From Microbispora siamensis (GTDB lineage: Bacteria > Actinomycetota > Actinomycetes > Streptosporangiales > Streptosporangiaceae), in contig NZ_BOOF01000054.1 in the NCBI RefSeq assembly GCF_016863095.1, forward strand, positions 1 through 64,000: 64,000 nt of DNA, read 5' to 3'. The notes beneath the pieces were generated by a model. That model saw only the letters and a list, made by a program, of their open reading frames with translations, was not told the DNA's origin and did not search any database. Within the stretch, counting starts at the first letter, position 1. The number at the start of each line of letters is the position of its first letter. Shown here in pieces: positions 25,476 to 34,276 of the stretch. A program made the translations under genes and the position numbers.

Positions 25476-26444
25476 GTGCACTCAGCCCACGACCTGTTGA
25501 TCGCCCTGGCCGGGAGGTACTCGTTCGGCGACGTCGGCGCGCTCGCGCCGGCCGTGCTCGGGGAGGGAGAGCGGGCGGCCCTGGTGGCGTCGGTCTGCGA
25601 GTTCGGCCAGCGGCTGCTCACCCTCGACGCCGAGGACTTCCACACCGAGATCGACGCCCAGACGGTGCCGGCCGACCTGCGCAGGCGCGCCCGCGCGTGC
25701 CACATGCCGCAGACGCCGAGGGAGCAGCCGCGCGGCGCGCTCGACTCGCTGCGGCCGGCGTACGCGCTGCTCCTCGAGGTCGTCGAGGCCCGCTGGCGGC
25801 GGCGCGAACTCAGCTCGATGATCGCGGCGGTGCACATCTGCAGCGAGTACCTCCCGCTGCTCGCCTTCGAGCCCGCGCTCGGCCACGCGGGCGACCCGGC
25901 TCGCTGGCCGGAGGGCCTGCGCGCCCCCGGCAGCCGGTTCGGGGTCATGCCCGACCGGGACTGCGACCACACGAGGGCGGAGCGGTCGGCGGCCGAGCGG
26001 ACGCTGCGGGTGGCCGCGGAGCCGCCCGCGGGGTGGCGGGCCTACTTCGACCGGCAGCACAGCCAGGTGGCGGGGGCCCTCGCCACCTGCGCGGGCCGGT
26101 GCCGCACCCCCTGCCCCGCGCTCGACTGGGTGCCGGACCTCGACGGCCTGTCCGCCCGCTGCCGGATCGCGCTCGCGTTCGCCGAGACCCCGCTCGTACG
26201 GCTGCGCCACGCCGCCCCGGTCGGGCACGGCTTCGGCGTGCCGTCGCCGGAGGAGGTGCTGGAGGCGTGGGAGCGCAGCCGCGCCGCGCTGGCCAAGCAC
26301 GAGGCGGCCGCCGCGGTCACCGCCGACGACGGCTTCCCGTTGCCGGGACTGCCCGCCCTGTTCTCCGCCGTGGCGGCGGCGCCGGTGCGGCCGGCCACGC
26401 TGCTCGCCGACGTCTCGGCGCACATCGTGGAGTTGCTGGGCTGA
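25476..26444 (+). CDS. Hypothetical protein with conserved Cys/His residues
   Basis: The 322-residue soluble protein belongs to no family I recognise. It has Cys and His residues in ARACHMPQ, AVHICSEYL, DRDCDHTRAE and TCAGRCRTPCPALDW, which could form a metal or disulfide site. Most of it looks alpha-helical. The start is GTG, 9 bp after the DUF2207-like gene in the same direction, so it is probably the last gene of that operon. It converges on the amidase with 3 bp between. Confidence 0.7.
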   Translation: MHSAHDLLIALAGRYSFGDVGALAPAVLGEGERAALVASVCEFGQRLLTLDAEDFHTEIDAQTVPADLRRRARACHMPQTPREQPRGALDSLRPAYALLLEVVEARWRRRELSSMIAAVHICSEYLPLLAFEPALGHAGDPARWPEGLRAPGSRFGVMPDRDCDHTRAERSAAERTLRVAAEPPAGWRAYFDRQHSQVAGALATCAGRCRTPCPALDWVPDLDGLSARCRIALAFAETPLVRLRHAAPVGHGFGVPSPEEVLEAWERSRAALAKHEAAAAVTADDGFPLPGLPALFSAVAAAPVRPATLLADVSAHIVELLG

Positions 26445-26447
26445 CGG

Positions 26448-27875
26448 TCACCACATGGGTGGCCTGCGGTCCCCCCAGAAGCCGCCGACCGACGCCTCCA
26501 CCTGGGACGACAGCGAGATGAGCGTCCCCTCGTCGCCGTACCTGCCCGCCAGCATGACGCCGATGGGCAGGCCGTCCGGCGTCCAGTAGAGCGGGAGGTT
26601 CACGGCGGGCTGGCCGCTCACGTTGTAGATGGCCGCGAAGGGCGCGAAGCGCATCATCCGCTCGAACGTCTCCTCGGGCGACTCGACGTCCTCGAACCAG
26701 CCCACCGGCACGGGCGGCTGGGTGACGGTCGGCGAGAGCACCGCGTCGTAGGCGTCGGTCACGAGCAGCGCGAACCGGGTGGCGAGCTGGAGCGTCGACT
26801 GCGCCTGGAGGAACTCGGGGGCCGAGACGGCGTGGCCGCGCTCGCGCAGCCACGCGGTGAGCGGGCGCAGCTTCGGCTCCAGTTCCTCCGCCACCGGGTG
26901 CATGCAGGAGAAGCTGAACCACATCTTGACGAACTCGGGCACGACGTCGGGGCCGAACGGCGGCGCGATCTCCTCGACCTCGTGGCCGAGCGACTCCAGC
27001 ACCGCCGAGGCGCTCTCGTACGCCGCGAGCACGTCGGGGTGGACCTCCGCGCCGGGCACGGCGGGCGTGGCGAACCTGGCGATCCGCAGGCGGCCCGGGT
27101 CCCGCCCGGCGTAGGCCGAGAACGACCCGAGCGTCGGCGCCGGGGCGTGGTAGAGGTCGCCGGGGTTGTTGTGGGCCATCACGTCCAGCAGCGCCGCGGC
27201 GTCGGCGACGTTCCTGGCCAGCGGCCCGTTGGTCGACAGCCCCGCGAGGTCGGGCATGATGGGCGCCGCGGAGATGCGGCCGCGGCTGGGCTTGATGCCG
27301 TACAGACCGCAGACGGAGGCGGGGATGCGGATCGAACCCGCGCCGTCGCTGCCCTGCGCCGCGGGCGCGAGACCGGCCGCGACGGCGGCCCCCGCTCCCC
27401 CGCTCGACCCCCCGGCCGAGCGCGTGGTGTCCCACGGCGTGCGGGTGGGCTCGTGCAGGTAGGTCTCCGTGTAGCACGGCATGCCGAACTCGGGGGTGCT
27501 GGTCTTGCCCAGCATGATCGTGCCGGCGTCCCGCAGGCGCTCGACCACGCTGTCGTCCGCGGGCGCGACGAATCCCTCGTACGTGGCCGAGCCGAAGTGC
27601 ACCGGCACGTCCTTGACGAAGTTGAGGTCCTTGATCGGGATCGGCACGCCCAGCAGCGGGGGCAGGTCCTCCGTATCGCCGGCGGCGAGCCGGGCCTCCT
27701 GCTCGCGCGCCTGGGCCAGGGCCCGCTCGGCGGTCACCGTGACGAACGCCCCCAGGCCGGGGTCGAGCCGCTCGATGCGCTCCAGGTAGTGCTCGGTGAT
27801 CTGGACAGGAGAAAGTTCACCCGTACGTACGGCTGCCGCCTGCTCAAGGGCGGTAAGATCGTGAATGTGCGCCAC
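26448..27875 (-). CDS. Amidase signature family protein
   Basis: The 475-residue hydrolase has the Ser-cisSer-Lys triad: Lys82 (PIPIKDLN), Ser157 (TTRSAGGSSGGAG) and Ser181 (GSDGAGSIRIPA). Such enzymes hydrolyse amides of varied substrates; it is not GatA, since the GatB/GatC partners are absent. GTG at 27875 is chosen because homologues begin M-A-x-I-x-D-L-T; the ribosome site is poor. A palindrome overlaps the region just upstream and may be its operator. Confidence 0.88.
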   Translation of the reverse strand: MAHIHDLTALEQAAAVRTGELSPVQITEHYLERIERLDPGLGAFVTVTAERALAQAREQEARLAAGDTEDLPPLLGVPIPIKDLNFVKDVPVHFGSATYEGFVAPADDSVVERLRDAGTIMLGKTSTPEFGMPCYTETYLHEPTRTPWDTTRSAGGSSGGAGAAVAAGLAPAAQGSDGAGSIRIPASVCGLYGIKPSRGRISAAPIMPDLAGLSTNGPLARNVADAAALLDVMAHNNPGDLYHAPAPTLGSFSAYAGRDPGRLRIARFATPAVPGAEVHPDVLAAYESASAVLESLGHEVEEIAPPFGPDVVPEFVKMWFSFSCMHPVAEELEPKLRPLTAWLRERGHAVSAPEFLQAQSTLQLATRFALLVTDAYDAVLSPTVTQPPVPVGWFEDVESPEETFERMMRFAPFAAIYNVSGQPAVNLPLYWTPDGLPIGVMLAGRYGDEGTLISLSSQVEASVGGFWGDRRPPMW

Positions 27876-27876
27876 G

Positions 27877-27890
27877 CTACCGAACGGTAG
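27877..27890. promoter_or_regulatory. TetR-type palindrome CTACCG-AA-CGGTAG
   Basis: A 6-2-6 inverted repeat immediately upstream of the amidase start. A close relative, TACCGATCGGTA, occurs at 43751-43762. Such CCGNNCGG cores are typical operators of TetR-family repressors. Confidence 0.4.
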
Positions 27891-28010
27891 GCCTCCGGGC
27901 CGCGGATATCTAGAGAAGATACCCGCACTTCCGCGCAACGAATCGGCTCAAGCAGGCCACAAAAGTATGAACCATCCAACACTAGGCAAGCCGCTGACGG
28001 CTCAACTACC

Positions 28011-28850
28011 GTGAGTGATGTGGATACCGGTCTAGCGCCAGAAGACGGTCACGATACGTCACCTATATGGGTGGGTGACCAATCGTCAGAGCAGGCGGAA
28101 CGCCCTTCGGCGCCACCTGAGGCGCCGGCGTCTCCCACGTACGCTCCGGTCGAGCGCACGTCGCTGAGCAGCCTGTGGCAGGACACGCGATACCGCCACC
28201 TGCGCCGCCGGGCCGTGATCGCGGTCGCGGCGGGTGTGGTGTTCGGCGTGCTCTTCGCCAGCTGGCGGCTCGGGCTCACCGCGGCCATCCTCGCGTGCGT
28301 CGCCGACGCCGTCTACCGGGCGAGGACGGTCTCCTCCATCCCCGCGTGGCGGCGTGCCTCGGCGGCCGAGCGCCAGACGGAGGCCCAGCTCAAGAAGCTG
28401 GAGCGCAACGGCTACAAGACGCTGCACGCCAGGGCCATCCCCGGCAGCGAGGCGCAGATCGACCATCTGGTGGTCGGGCCCACCGGCGTCTACGCGGTGG
28501 ACTCGGAGAAGTGGGACAAGCGGCTGCCCGTACGGGTCCAGTCGCACCGCAAGCTCTTCCACGGCCCGTTCAACCAGAAGCCGCGCCTCGACGAGGCCCG
28601 GTGGGAGGCGGCGCAGGCCAGCGACCTGATCAGCAAGGCGCTCGGCCGGGAGATCACCGTGGTGCCGTCCCTGGCCATCTACGGGCCGCCGATCCCGTGG
28701 CGCATCCTCAACATCCGTGAGGTGGACGTCTTCTCCGGCGGGCTGGTGCGCAAGTGGATCACCAAGCGGGAGAGGTCGCTCACCACCGCGGAGATCGACG
28801 CGATCTACCGGGCCGCCGAACGCGTGCTGCCCTCGCGGTATCCCGAGTAG
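28011..28850 (+). CDS. NERD domain protein with membrane anchor
   Basis: The 279-residue protein has a low-complexity N-terminus, two membrane helices (about 66-100, AVIAVAAGVVFGVLFASW and LTAAILACVADAVY) and a NERD (nuclease-related) domain (about 118-215). Restriction-endonuclease-like core residues are in GYKTLHARAIPGSEAQIDHLVVGPTGVYAVDSEKW, with the D and E-x-K type elements. Its role is unknown; NERD proteins are linked to DNA processing. The start is GTG. Confidence 0.85.
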   Translation: MSDVDTGLAPEDGHDTSPIWVGDQSSEQAERPSAPPEAPASPTYAPVERTSLSSLWQDTRYRHLRRRAVIAVAAGVVFGVLFASWRLGLTAAILACVADAVYRARTVSSIPAWRRASAAERQTEAQLKKLERNGYKTLHARAIPGSEAQIDHLVVGPTGVYAVDSEKWDKRLPVRVQSHRKLFHGPFNQKPRLDEARWEAAQASDLISKALGREITVVPSLAIYGPPIPWRILNIREVDVFSGGLVRKWITKRERSLTTAEIDAIYRAAERVLPSRYPE

Positions 28851-28941
28851 ACACGTTCCGAGTCGTGGACAGCGGGTCTCGGCAGCCGGGCAGTGGTCGT
28901 ACCATTTGAAGACTCAGTAGTCTCCGGATGGGGGTCCCTCG

Positions 28942-30780
28942 ATGCCCGCTCTCAGGTCCCGCACTGTCACCCACGGCAGGAACATGGCCGGCGCCCGTGC
29001 GCTGCTCAGGGCCACGGGCGTAGCGGGCAGCGACCTCGGCAAGCCGATCGTCGCGGTGGCCAACAGCTTCACCCAGTTCGTGCCCGGCCACGTGCACCTG
29101 CGCGAGGTCGCCGAGGTGGTGGCCGGCGCGGTCCGCGAGGCGGGGGCCATCCCGCGCGAGTTCAACACGATCGCCGTGGACGACGGCATCGCGATGGGCC
29201 ACGGCGGCATGCTCTACTCGCTGCCGTCCCGTGAGCTGATCGCCGACGCGGTCGAGTACATGGTCAACGCCCACTGCGCCGACGCGCTGGTCTGCGTGTC
29301 CAACTGCGACAAGATCACGCCGGGCATGCTGCTCGCCGCGATGCGGCTGAACATTCCCACGATCTTCGTGTCGGGCGGCCCGATGGAGGCCGGCAAGGTC
29401 CCCGGCCGCAAGCTCGACCTGATCGACCCGATGATCGCCTCCGCCGACGAGAGCGTGTCGGACGCCGACCTCCTGGAGATGGAGGAGAACGCCTGCCCGA
29501 CGTGCGGGTCCTGCAGCGGCATGTTCACGGCCAACTCCATGAACTGTCTCACCGAGGCGATCGGCCTGGCCCTGCCGGGCAACGGCACCACGCTCGCCAC
29601 CCACACCGCCCGCAAGGCCCTGTTCGAGGACGCGGGACGGCGGATCGTCGACCTCGCCCGGCGCTACTACGAGGAGGACGACGAGTCGGTCCTGCCGAGG
29701 AGCATCGCCACCCGCGAGGCGTTCGAGAACGCGATGGCGCTCGACGTCGCCATGGGCGGTTCGACCAACACGATCCTCCACATCCTGGCCGCCGCCCGCG
29801 AGGCGGGCGTGGACTTCGGGCTCAAGGAGATCAACGAGCTGTCGCTGCGGGTGCCGTGCCTGTGCAAGGTCGCCCCCGCGACGATGAAGTACCACGTCGA
29901 GGACGTGCACCGGGCGGGCGGCATCCCCGGCATCCTCGGCGAGCTGGACCGGGCCGGCCTGCTCCACCGCGACCTGCCGACCGTCCACTCCGCCTCCATC
30001 GCGGAGTACATCGCCAAGTGGGACCCCAAGTCGCCCGAGGTCACCGACGAGGCCGTGGAACTGTGGCACGCTGCGCCGGGCAACGTGCGGACCGTCAAGG
30101 CGTACTCGCAGGACGCCCGCTGGGAGTCGCTCGACCTCGACCGCGCCGAGGGCTGCATCCGCGACCTCGACCACGCGTACACCAGAGACGGCGGCCTCGC
30201 CGTGCTGTACGGCAACCTCGCCCAGGACGGCTGCGTGGTCAAGACGGCCGGCGTGGACGAGTCGATCTGGCGCTTCTCCGGCCCCGCCGTGGTGTTCGAG
30301 TCGCAGGAGGACGCCGTCGCGGGCATCCTCGGCGACCGGGTCAAGCCCGGTGACGTGGTCGTCATCCGCTACGAGGGCCCCAAGGGCGGCCCGGGCATGC
30401 AGGAGATGCTCTACCCGACGAGCTTCCTCAAGGGCCGGGGCCTGGGCAAGGTGTGCGCGCTGGTCACCGACGGCCGCTTCTCCGGCGGCACGTCCGGCCT
30501 GTCCATCGGCCACGCCTCCCCCGAGGCGGCCGAGGGCGGCACGATGGCCCTGGTGGAAGACGGCGACATCATCGACATCGACATCCCGGCCCGCTCGATC
30601 GAGCTCAAGGTGGCCGAGGACGTGCTGGCCGCCCGCCGCGAGCGGCTGCTGGCCGACCTCGGCGGCTACCGGCCGCGCGACCGGAACCGCCCGGTGTCGG
30701 CCGCCCTGCAGGCGTACGCCGCGCTGACCACCTCGGCCTCGACCGGCGCGTCCCGCGACCTGTCCCAGCTCTCCCGCTAG
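28942..30780 (+). CDS. ilvD: Dihydroxy-acid dehydratase
   Basis: The 612-residue Fe-S enzyme catalyses the dehydration step in valine and isoleucine synthesis. Cluster and Mg ligands are recognisable: [27 protein letters not shown] and [14 protein letters not shown] near the C-terminus. Length matches the family. An upstream inverted repeat AGACT-CAGT-AGTCT may be regulatory. A strong terminator follows the stop. No other ilv genes are in the window. Confidence 0.95.
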   Translation: MPALRSRTVTHGRNMAGARALLRATGVAGSDLGKPIVAVANSFTQFVPGHVHLREVAEVVAGAVREAGAIPREFNTIAVDDGIAMGHGGMLYSLPSRELIADAVEYMVNAHCADALVCVSNCDKITPGMLLAAMRLNIPTIFVSGGPMEAGKVPGRKLDLIDPMIASADESVSDADLLEMEENACPTCGSCSGMFTANSMNCLTEAIGLALPGNGTTLATHTARKALFEDAGRRIVDLARRYYEEDDESVLPRSIATREAFENAMALDVAMGGSTNTILHILAAAREAGVDFGLKEINELSLRVPCLCKVAPATMKYHVEDVHRAGGIPGILGELDRAGLLHRDLPTVHSASIAEYIAKWDPKSPEVTDEAVELWHAAPGNVRTVKAYSQDARWESLDLDRAEGCIRDLDHAYTRDGGLAVLYGNLAQDGCVVKTAGVDESIWRFSGPAVVFESQEDAVAGILGDRVKPGDVVVIRYEGPKGGPGMQEMLYPTSFLKGRGLGKVCALVTDGRFSGGTSGLSIGHASPEAAEGGTMALVEDGDIIDIDIPARSIELKVAEDVLAARRERLLADLGGYRPRDRNRPVSAALQAYAALTTSASTGASRDLSQLSR

Positions 30781-30785
30781 GTCGT

Positions 30786-30815
30786 GTGGGGCCGCCTCCC
30801 CGGAGGCGGCCCCAC
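30786..30815. terminator. Bidirectional terminator between ilvD and secreted-protein gene
   Basis: GTGGGGCCGCCTC and its complement form a stem of about 13 bp with a tight CCCG loop. It lies 5 bp after the ilvD stop and 13 bp before the end of the convergent gene. Confidence 0.85.
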
Positions 30816-30828
30816 GTGTTCCTACCGG

Positions 30829-31311
30829 TCAGCTGTAGGAGACCGACTGCACGCTGCAGTTCGTCATCCACGGACCGGGATAGACCGGAGCCGTCGTGCA
30901 GCCCCAGGTGGCGGTCACGGTTGTGGTTCCCGCGGGGATGCTGACGCCGGCCGTGGAGCCGGTGAGGTCGTACGAATGGCCCTCGCTGCACCTGGCGGAG
31001 ACGCTGACGGACGTCGTCCCGCTGGGGAGCGTCTGCGCGAACTGCCAGGCGTGCGTGGCCGGGACCGCGACCATGCTGGAGTAGGGCACCGCCCCCCCTC
31101 CGCCGTACGGTGAGGCGCCGACGGACGGGGAGATGGGGTACCAGTCCCTGGTGTCCCCGAAACTGTTGTAGTTGAGGCAGTCCACCGTGGCCTGCAGCGT
31201 GACGGTGCCGGCCATGGCAGGGCTGGGCGCGAGCGCCAGGCTCAGCACGCCGGTCGTGACGAGCGCCGCACCAAGGGCCAGCAGCCGCCGGGCTGATTTC
31301 ACAGCAAACAT
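30829..31311 (-). CDS. Small secreted protein with four cysteines
   Basis: The 160-residue protein has a classic signal peptide (MFAVKSARRLLALGAALVTT, cleavage near SPAMA/GTV). The mature part is beta-rich and Thr/Ser/Gly-rich, with four Cys (ATVDCLNYN, SARCSEG, TWGCTTA, TNCSVQS) that could form two disulfides. No enzyme motif is seen. ATG at 31311 is used because GAGGGGAG precedes it, inside the codons of a longer upstream frame. Function is unknown. Confidence 0.75.
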   Translation of the reverse strand: MFAVKSARRLLALGAALVTTGVLSLALAPSPAMAGTVTLQATVDCLNYNSFGDTRDWYPISPSVGASPYGGGGAVPYSSMVAVPATHAWQFAQTLPSGTTSVSVSARCSEGHSYDLTGSTAGVSIPAGTTTVTATWGCTTAPVYPGPWMTNCSVQSVSYS

Positions 31312-31757
31312 GAGTAACGTTCTCCCCTCTGACATCGAGCACAGCGAATTCACCACCTCCCCGGGGCACCGTCAATCACCGGCGATTTCGGCAGGGCCGG
31401 AACATCGGGCCCGCAGGCATGCGAAAGCGTGCCCAGCCGAGCGCCCGAAACCCGGCGCCGGCCGATCCCGCGGCCGAAATCCGATATGCAGCGGCGACCA
31501 GAGAATTCGTACGGATGATTCGGCGAAATGTTTCGAATACCGGGACCGCCGTGATTTCCGGGCCGAGCCCGGCCGGTGAAAGTTTCAGCGCGTCATCCGT
31601 CCGCGGTGCCCGCGAGGCCGTCCGGTGCCACCCCGATCTCCACATGGCCTCGCCGCCGGTGTGGTCAGGAAAAGATGGCCGGAAGGGTAGGCCATACTGC
31701 CTCTTCTTGCGAGCACGCGTTCGGAAAAATGTCAGTCCTCGTCGTTATTGTCGAGGT
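31312..31757. other. Divergent intergenic region, less GC-rich
   Basis: No convincing gene. A frame open from 31419 into the WYL gene has no typical coding pattern before 31758. The region probably contains promoters for the secreted-protein gene and the WYL gene. Confidence 0.55.
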
Positions 31758-32252
31758 ATGGCCAACGTCATTCGGCACTCGCTGACCGCCGAGGAACTCG
31801 CCGCCCTCGCCCTGTCGCTCGCTCACCTCGGTGCCGGCCCGCAGTCGGTCACCGCCCGGCGCGGACTGCGCCACGCCTTCGAGCACCTCGATCTGGACGA
31901 CGACGTCATCGCCACGACCCTGACCACCCTGACCACTCCGCTGCCCACCGACGTCGCCCGGCGGGCGCGGGCGGTGGCCAACGCGATCACCGCGCGCCTG
32001 GTGATCCGCATCCAGTATCACGACGCCGCGGGCCGGATGACGGTCCGCGACGTCGAGCCGGTGACCTGCCTGGTCCACGGCGAGTTCTGGTATCTGGTGG
32101 GCTGGTGCCGGATGCGCCGGTCGATCAGGGCCTTCCGCTTCGACCGCATCCTGGCGGTCGAGCCGACCGACCTGCCGGCCCGCGCCCACCTGCCGCAGCG
32201 CTACCTGCCGTTCCAACGGCGTTCGCGCACCAGGCGGCCGTCCGCGGCCTGA
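31758..32252 (+). CDS. WYL domain protein without DNA-binding domain
   Basis: The 164-residue protein carries a WYL-type domain (about 70-150): a GEFWYLVGWCRMRRSIRAFRFDRIL segment preceded by a helical part. It lacks the winged helix normally found in WYL regulators. WYL domains sense nucleic acids or nucleotides. The first 60 residues are helical (LTAEELAALALSLAHLGAGP). It could be a partner protein of a regulator. The ATG has GAGG close by. Confidence 0.83.
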   Translation: MANVIRHSLTAEELAALALSLAHLGAGPQSVTARRGLRHAFEHLDLDDDVIATTLTTLTTPLPTDVARRARAVANAITARLVIRIQYHDAAGRMTVRDVEPVTCLVHGEFWYLVGWCRMRRSIRAFRFDRILAVEPTDLPARAHLPQRYLPFQRRSRTRRPSAA

Positions 32253-32347
32253 CTCCGCCGGCCCGCGGGCGTGGGCGCCACGCCCACACCCGCGGGCCGC
32301 ACGGCCTTACAGGCTTACACGTGCCGCACGGCCGGACACAGCACCGT

Positions 32348-32572
32348 TCAGCCGCCGCAGCAGCCACCGCCGCAGCAGCCGCCACCCCCGCCACCCGCAG
32401 GACGGGGAGCGGAGGCCCCGGACGCCCTGCCCGTGACGGCCACGGTGGACAGCAGCTTCACGGTGTCGTCATGGCCGGAGGGGCAGACCGCCCGGTCGGC
32501 GGCCTCCGCCATGGGACGGTTGAGCTCGAACGTCGATCCGCACGCGCGGCAACGGTAGTCATAGCGAGGCAT
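32348..32572 (-). CDS. FmdB family zinc ribbon protein
   Basis: The 74-residue protein has an N-terminal zinc ribbon (MPRYDYRCRACGSTFELN, with a later VCPSGH) and a C-terminal Gly/Cys-rich tail (GGGGGCCGGGCCGG). It belongs to the FmdB family of small putative regulators. The Cys tail may bind metal. The gene stands alone between the WYL and GNAT genes. Confidence 0.88.
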   Translation of the reverse strand: MPRYDYRCRACGSTFELNRPMAEAADRAVCPSGHDDTVKLLSTVAVTGRASGASAPRPAGGGGGGCCGGGCCGG

Positions 32573-32638
32573 GCGTCCAGATTACGGCCCGGCGCGGCGA
32601 CCGCGAGCGCCATGGGGGAAGCACGGAGAAGCAGCAAC

Positions 32639-33454
32639 TCAGGCGAAGTGGATGGTGGCGTAGTCGGCGATGGGCCGGTAGCCGAGCCGCTGGTAGATGG
32701 AGTTCGAGGTGGGGTTGCTCAGATCGGTGAACAGCAGCACCTCGGTGGCACCGTCGTCGAGCGCCTTCCTGCTGGCCGCGTGGGTGACGGCGCTGCCGTA
32801 CCCACGTCCGCGCAGGCCGGGCGGGGTGTAGACGGGGCCGATCCGCGACATGCCGGCGATCGGCGCGGAGACACCGGCGACGGACACGGGCCGGTCGTCG
32901 TCCTCCCACAGGACGAGTTCCTCGCGGTTGACCCGCGCGGCGACGACCGGGGTGGGATCGGCCGTGCGCTCGACGTGCGCCTCCTCCTGGAACTCCCGGA
33001 AGAAGCGCACGGCGGTCGGCAGGTCGTCGGGGCCGGCGACCCGGGGCTTCCCGGGCGCGGAGGGAGCCCGCAGCGCGCCGAGACGGTAGAGGCGCTCGGC
33101 CCGGCGGCGCGTCTCCGGCCGCCACCAGGCGCGGGCGAACGCCTCGGCGACGGCCACCGGACCGCCGACCGCGGGCACGTCGTGGTCCATCTCGATGAGG
33201 TCGCGCGCCAGCAGGGGAAGCGCCGCGAGCGGGACGTCGCCCAGCGCGAGCGGGTAGGGCGGTGTCTGGCAGGCCGCCCCCGCCACGGCGTCGCCGTCCT
33301 CCAGCCAGGCCAGCAAAGGCTCGGCCGTGAACTGGCCGCCGCGGATCCCGCGCAGCACGGTCAGCATGACCGTGTTGCGGACGGGATCGCGCAGCAGCCA
33401 GGGCTCGGCCGCCGCGGCGTACTCCTCCACGTCGGCGGTGAACGTCCAGTTCAT
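32639..33454 (-). CDS. GNAT family N-acetyltransferase
   Basis: The 271-residue protein has a degenerate N-terminal half and a C-terminal GNAT domain (about 140-271). The acetyl-CoA loop is IGPVYTPPGLRGRGYGSAVTHAASRKA, followed by LFTDLSNPTSNSIYQRLGYRPI. The substrate is unknown. ATG at 33454 is chosen by family N-terminus (MNWTFTADVEEYA). The HNH gene starts upstream on the same strand, 11 bp away, so they may be one operon. Confidence 0.88.
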   Translation of the reverse strand: MNWTFTADVEEYAAAAEPWLLRDPVRNTVMLTVLRGIRGGQFTAEPLLAWLEDGDAVAGAACQTPPYPLALGDVPLAALPLLARDLIEMDHDVPAVGGPVAVAEAFARAWWRPETRRRAERLYRLGALRAPSAPGKPRVAGPDDLPTAVRFFREFQEEAHVERTADPTPVVAARVNREELVLWEDDDRPVSVAGVSAPIAGMSRIGPVYTPPGLRGRGYGSAVTHAASRKALDDGATEVLLFTDLSNPTSNSIYQRLGYRPIADYATIHFA

Positions 33455-33465
33455 GACGTCACCGG

Positions 33466-33975
33466 TCAGGCCGCCGTCTCCGACAGGTAGGGCGCCCACT
33501 GCGGATCGCCGTCGAGTTGCGCGCCGATGAGCCGCCAGTGCGCGCCGTGCGGCACCACGGGGGCCACGCGCAGCGCCCACCCGAGTTCCTCCAGCAGCCT
33601 GTCGGCCTTCCGGTGGTTGCACGGCATGCACGAGGCGACGCAGTTCTCCCAGGTGTGGGGGCCTCCCCGGGATCGCGGGATGACGTGGTCGATGGTCTCG
33701 GCCCGCTGGCCGCAGTAGGCGCAGCGGAAGTTGTCCCGGCGCATCAGCGCCGCCCGGGTGAGCGGGATGCGCGTCCGGTAGGGGATGCGGACGTAACGCC
33801 GGAGCCGGATCACCGATGGAACGTCGAGCGTACGGGTGGCCGAGCGCAGAACCGCGCCCCTGCCGTCGCGGTGGACGACGTCCGCCTTCTCTCTCAGCAC
33901 CAGGATGACGGCCCGGTGCAGGGAGAGCGTGGTCAGCGGTTCGTATGTGGCGTTGAGTAGCAGGACTTGGCGCAT
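33466..33975 (-). CDS. HNH endonuclease family protein
   Basis: The 169-residue protein has an HNH nuclease domain with a zinc finger: RCAYCGQ, then TIDHVIPRSRGGPHTWENCVASCMPCNHRKADR. The N-terminal region VLLLNATYEPL is typical of a widespread actinobacterial group with an unknown cellular role. It is unlikely to be a homing endonuclease, because no intron or intein surrounds it. Confidence 0.88.
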   Translation of the reverse strand: MRQVLLLNATYEPLTTLSLHRAVILVLREKADVVHRDGRGAVLRSATRTLDVPSVIRLRRYVRIPYRTRIPLTRAALMRRDNFRCAYCGQRAETIDHVIPRSRGGPHTWENCVASCMPCNHRKADRLLEELGWALRVAPVVPHGAHWRLIGAQLDGDPQWAPYLSETAA

Positions 33976-34159
33976 CAGCCGGCCTCCACAGCGGTCTCGG
34001 CTGTGCGCCTGGGTTGTGGCCCCGTCGGTTGGGACCCGGGTGCTTCCGTCACAGGGACCTCCGCCGGACGGCCCAGCGGATCGTCACCACGGCACCGCCC
34101 TTCACCAAAGTGTGGCCTTTTCGGCGGCCCCTTCGCCACCCCATAAAAAGGGTCCGTGA

Positions 34160-34205
34160 GGTGAACGACTGGGACGCCTGCTGCTTCTATGCCCAGCAGT
34201 TCACC
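34160..34205 (+). promoter_or_regulatory. Two-stem hairpin in the leader of the S9 peptidase gene
   Basis: GGTGAAC (34160-34166) pairs with GTTCACC (34199-34205), and CTGGG (34169-34173) with CCCAG (34192-34196), with a symmetric 2x2 internal loop and an 18-nt apical loop. The rest of the 301-bp gap between the HNH and peptidase genes (33976-34276) shows no gene. It could be a leader RNA structure or an operator. Confidence 0.4.
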
Positions 34206-34276
34206 CCTTTATTCCCGTCTTGGCCGGGTACGGACGATGTACCGTCGCAGTCGTCCGGCTGATTTAAAGTGCCAGC

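Noticed and set aside
31419-31757. N-terminal extension of the WYL gene to 31419
   Set aside because: The sequence has poor coding character and no domain; it reads through the divergent promoter region.
33466-33975. HNH gene as a homing endonuclease or mobile element
   Set aside because: There is no intron, intein or repeats around it, and the protein belongs to a broadly conserved chromosomal group.
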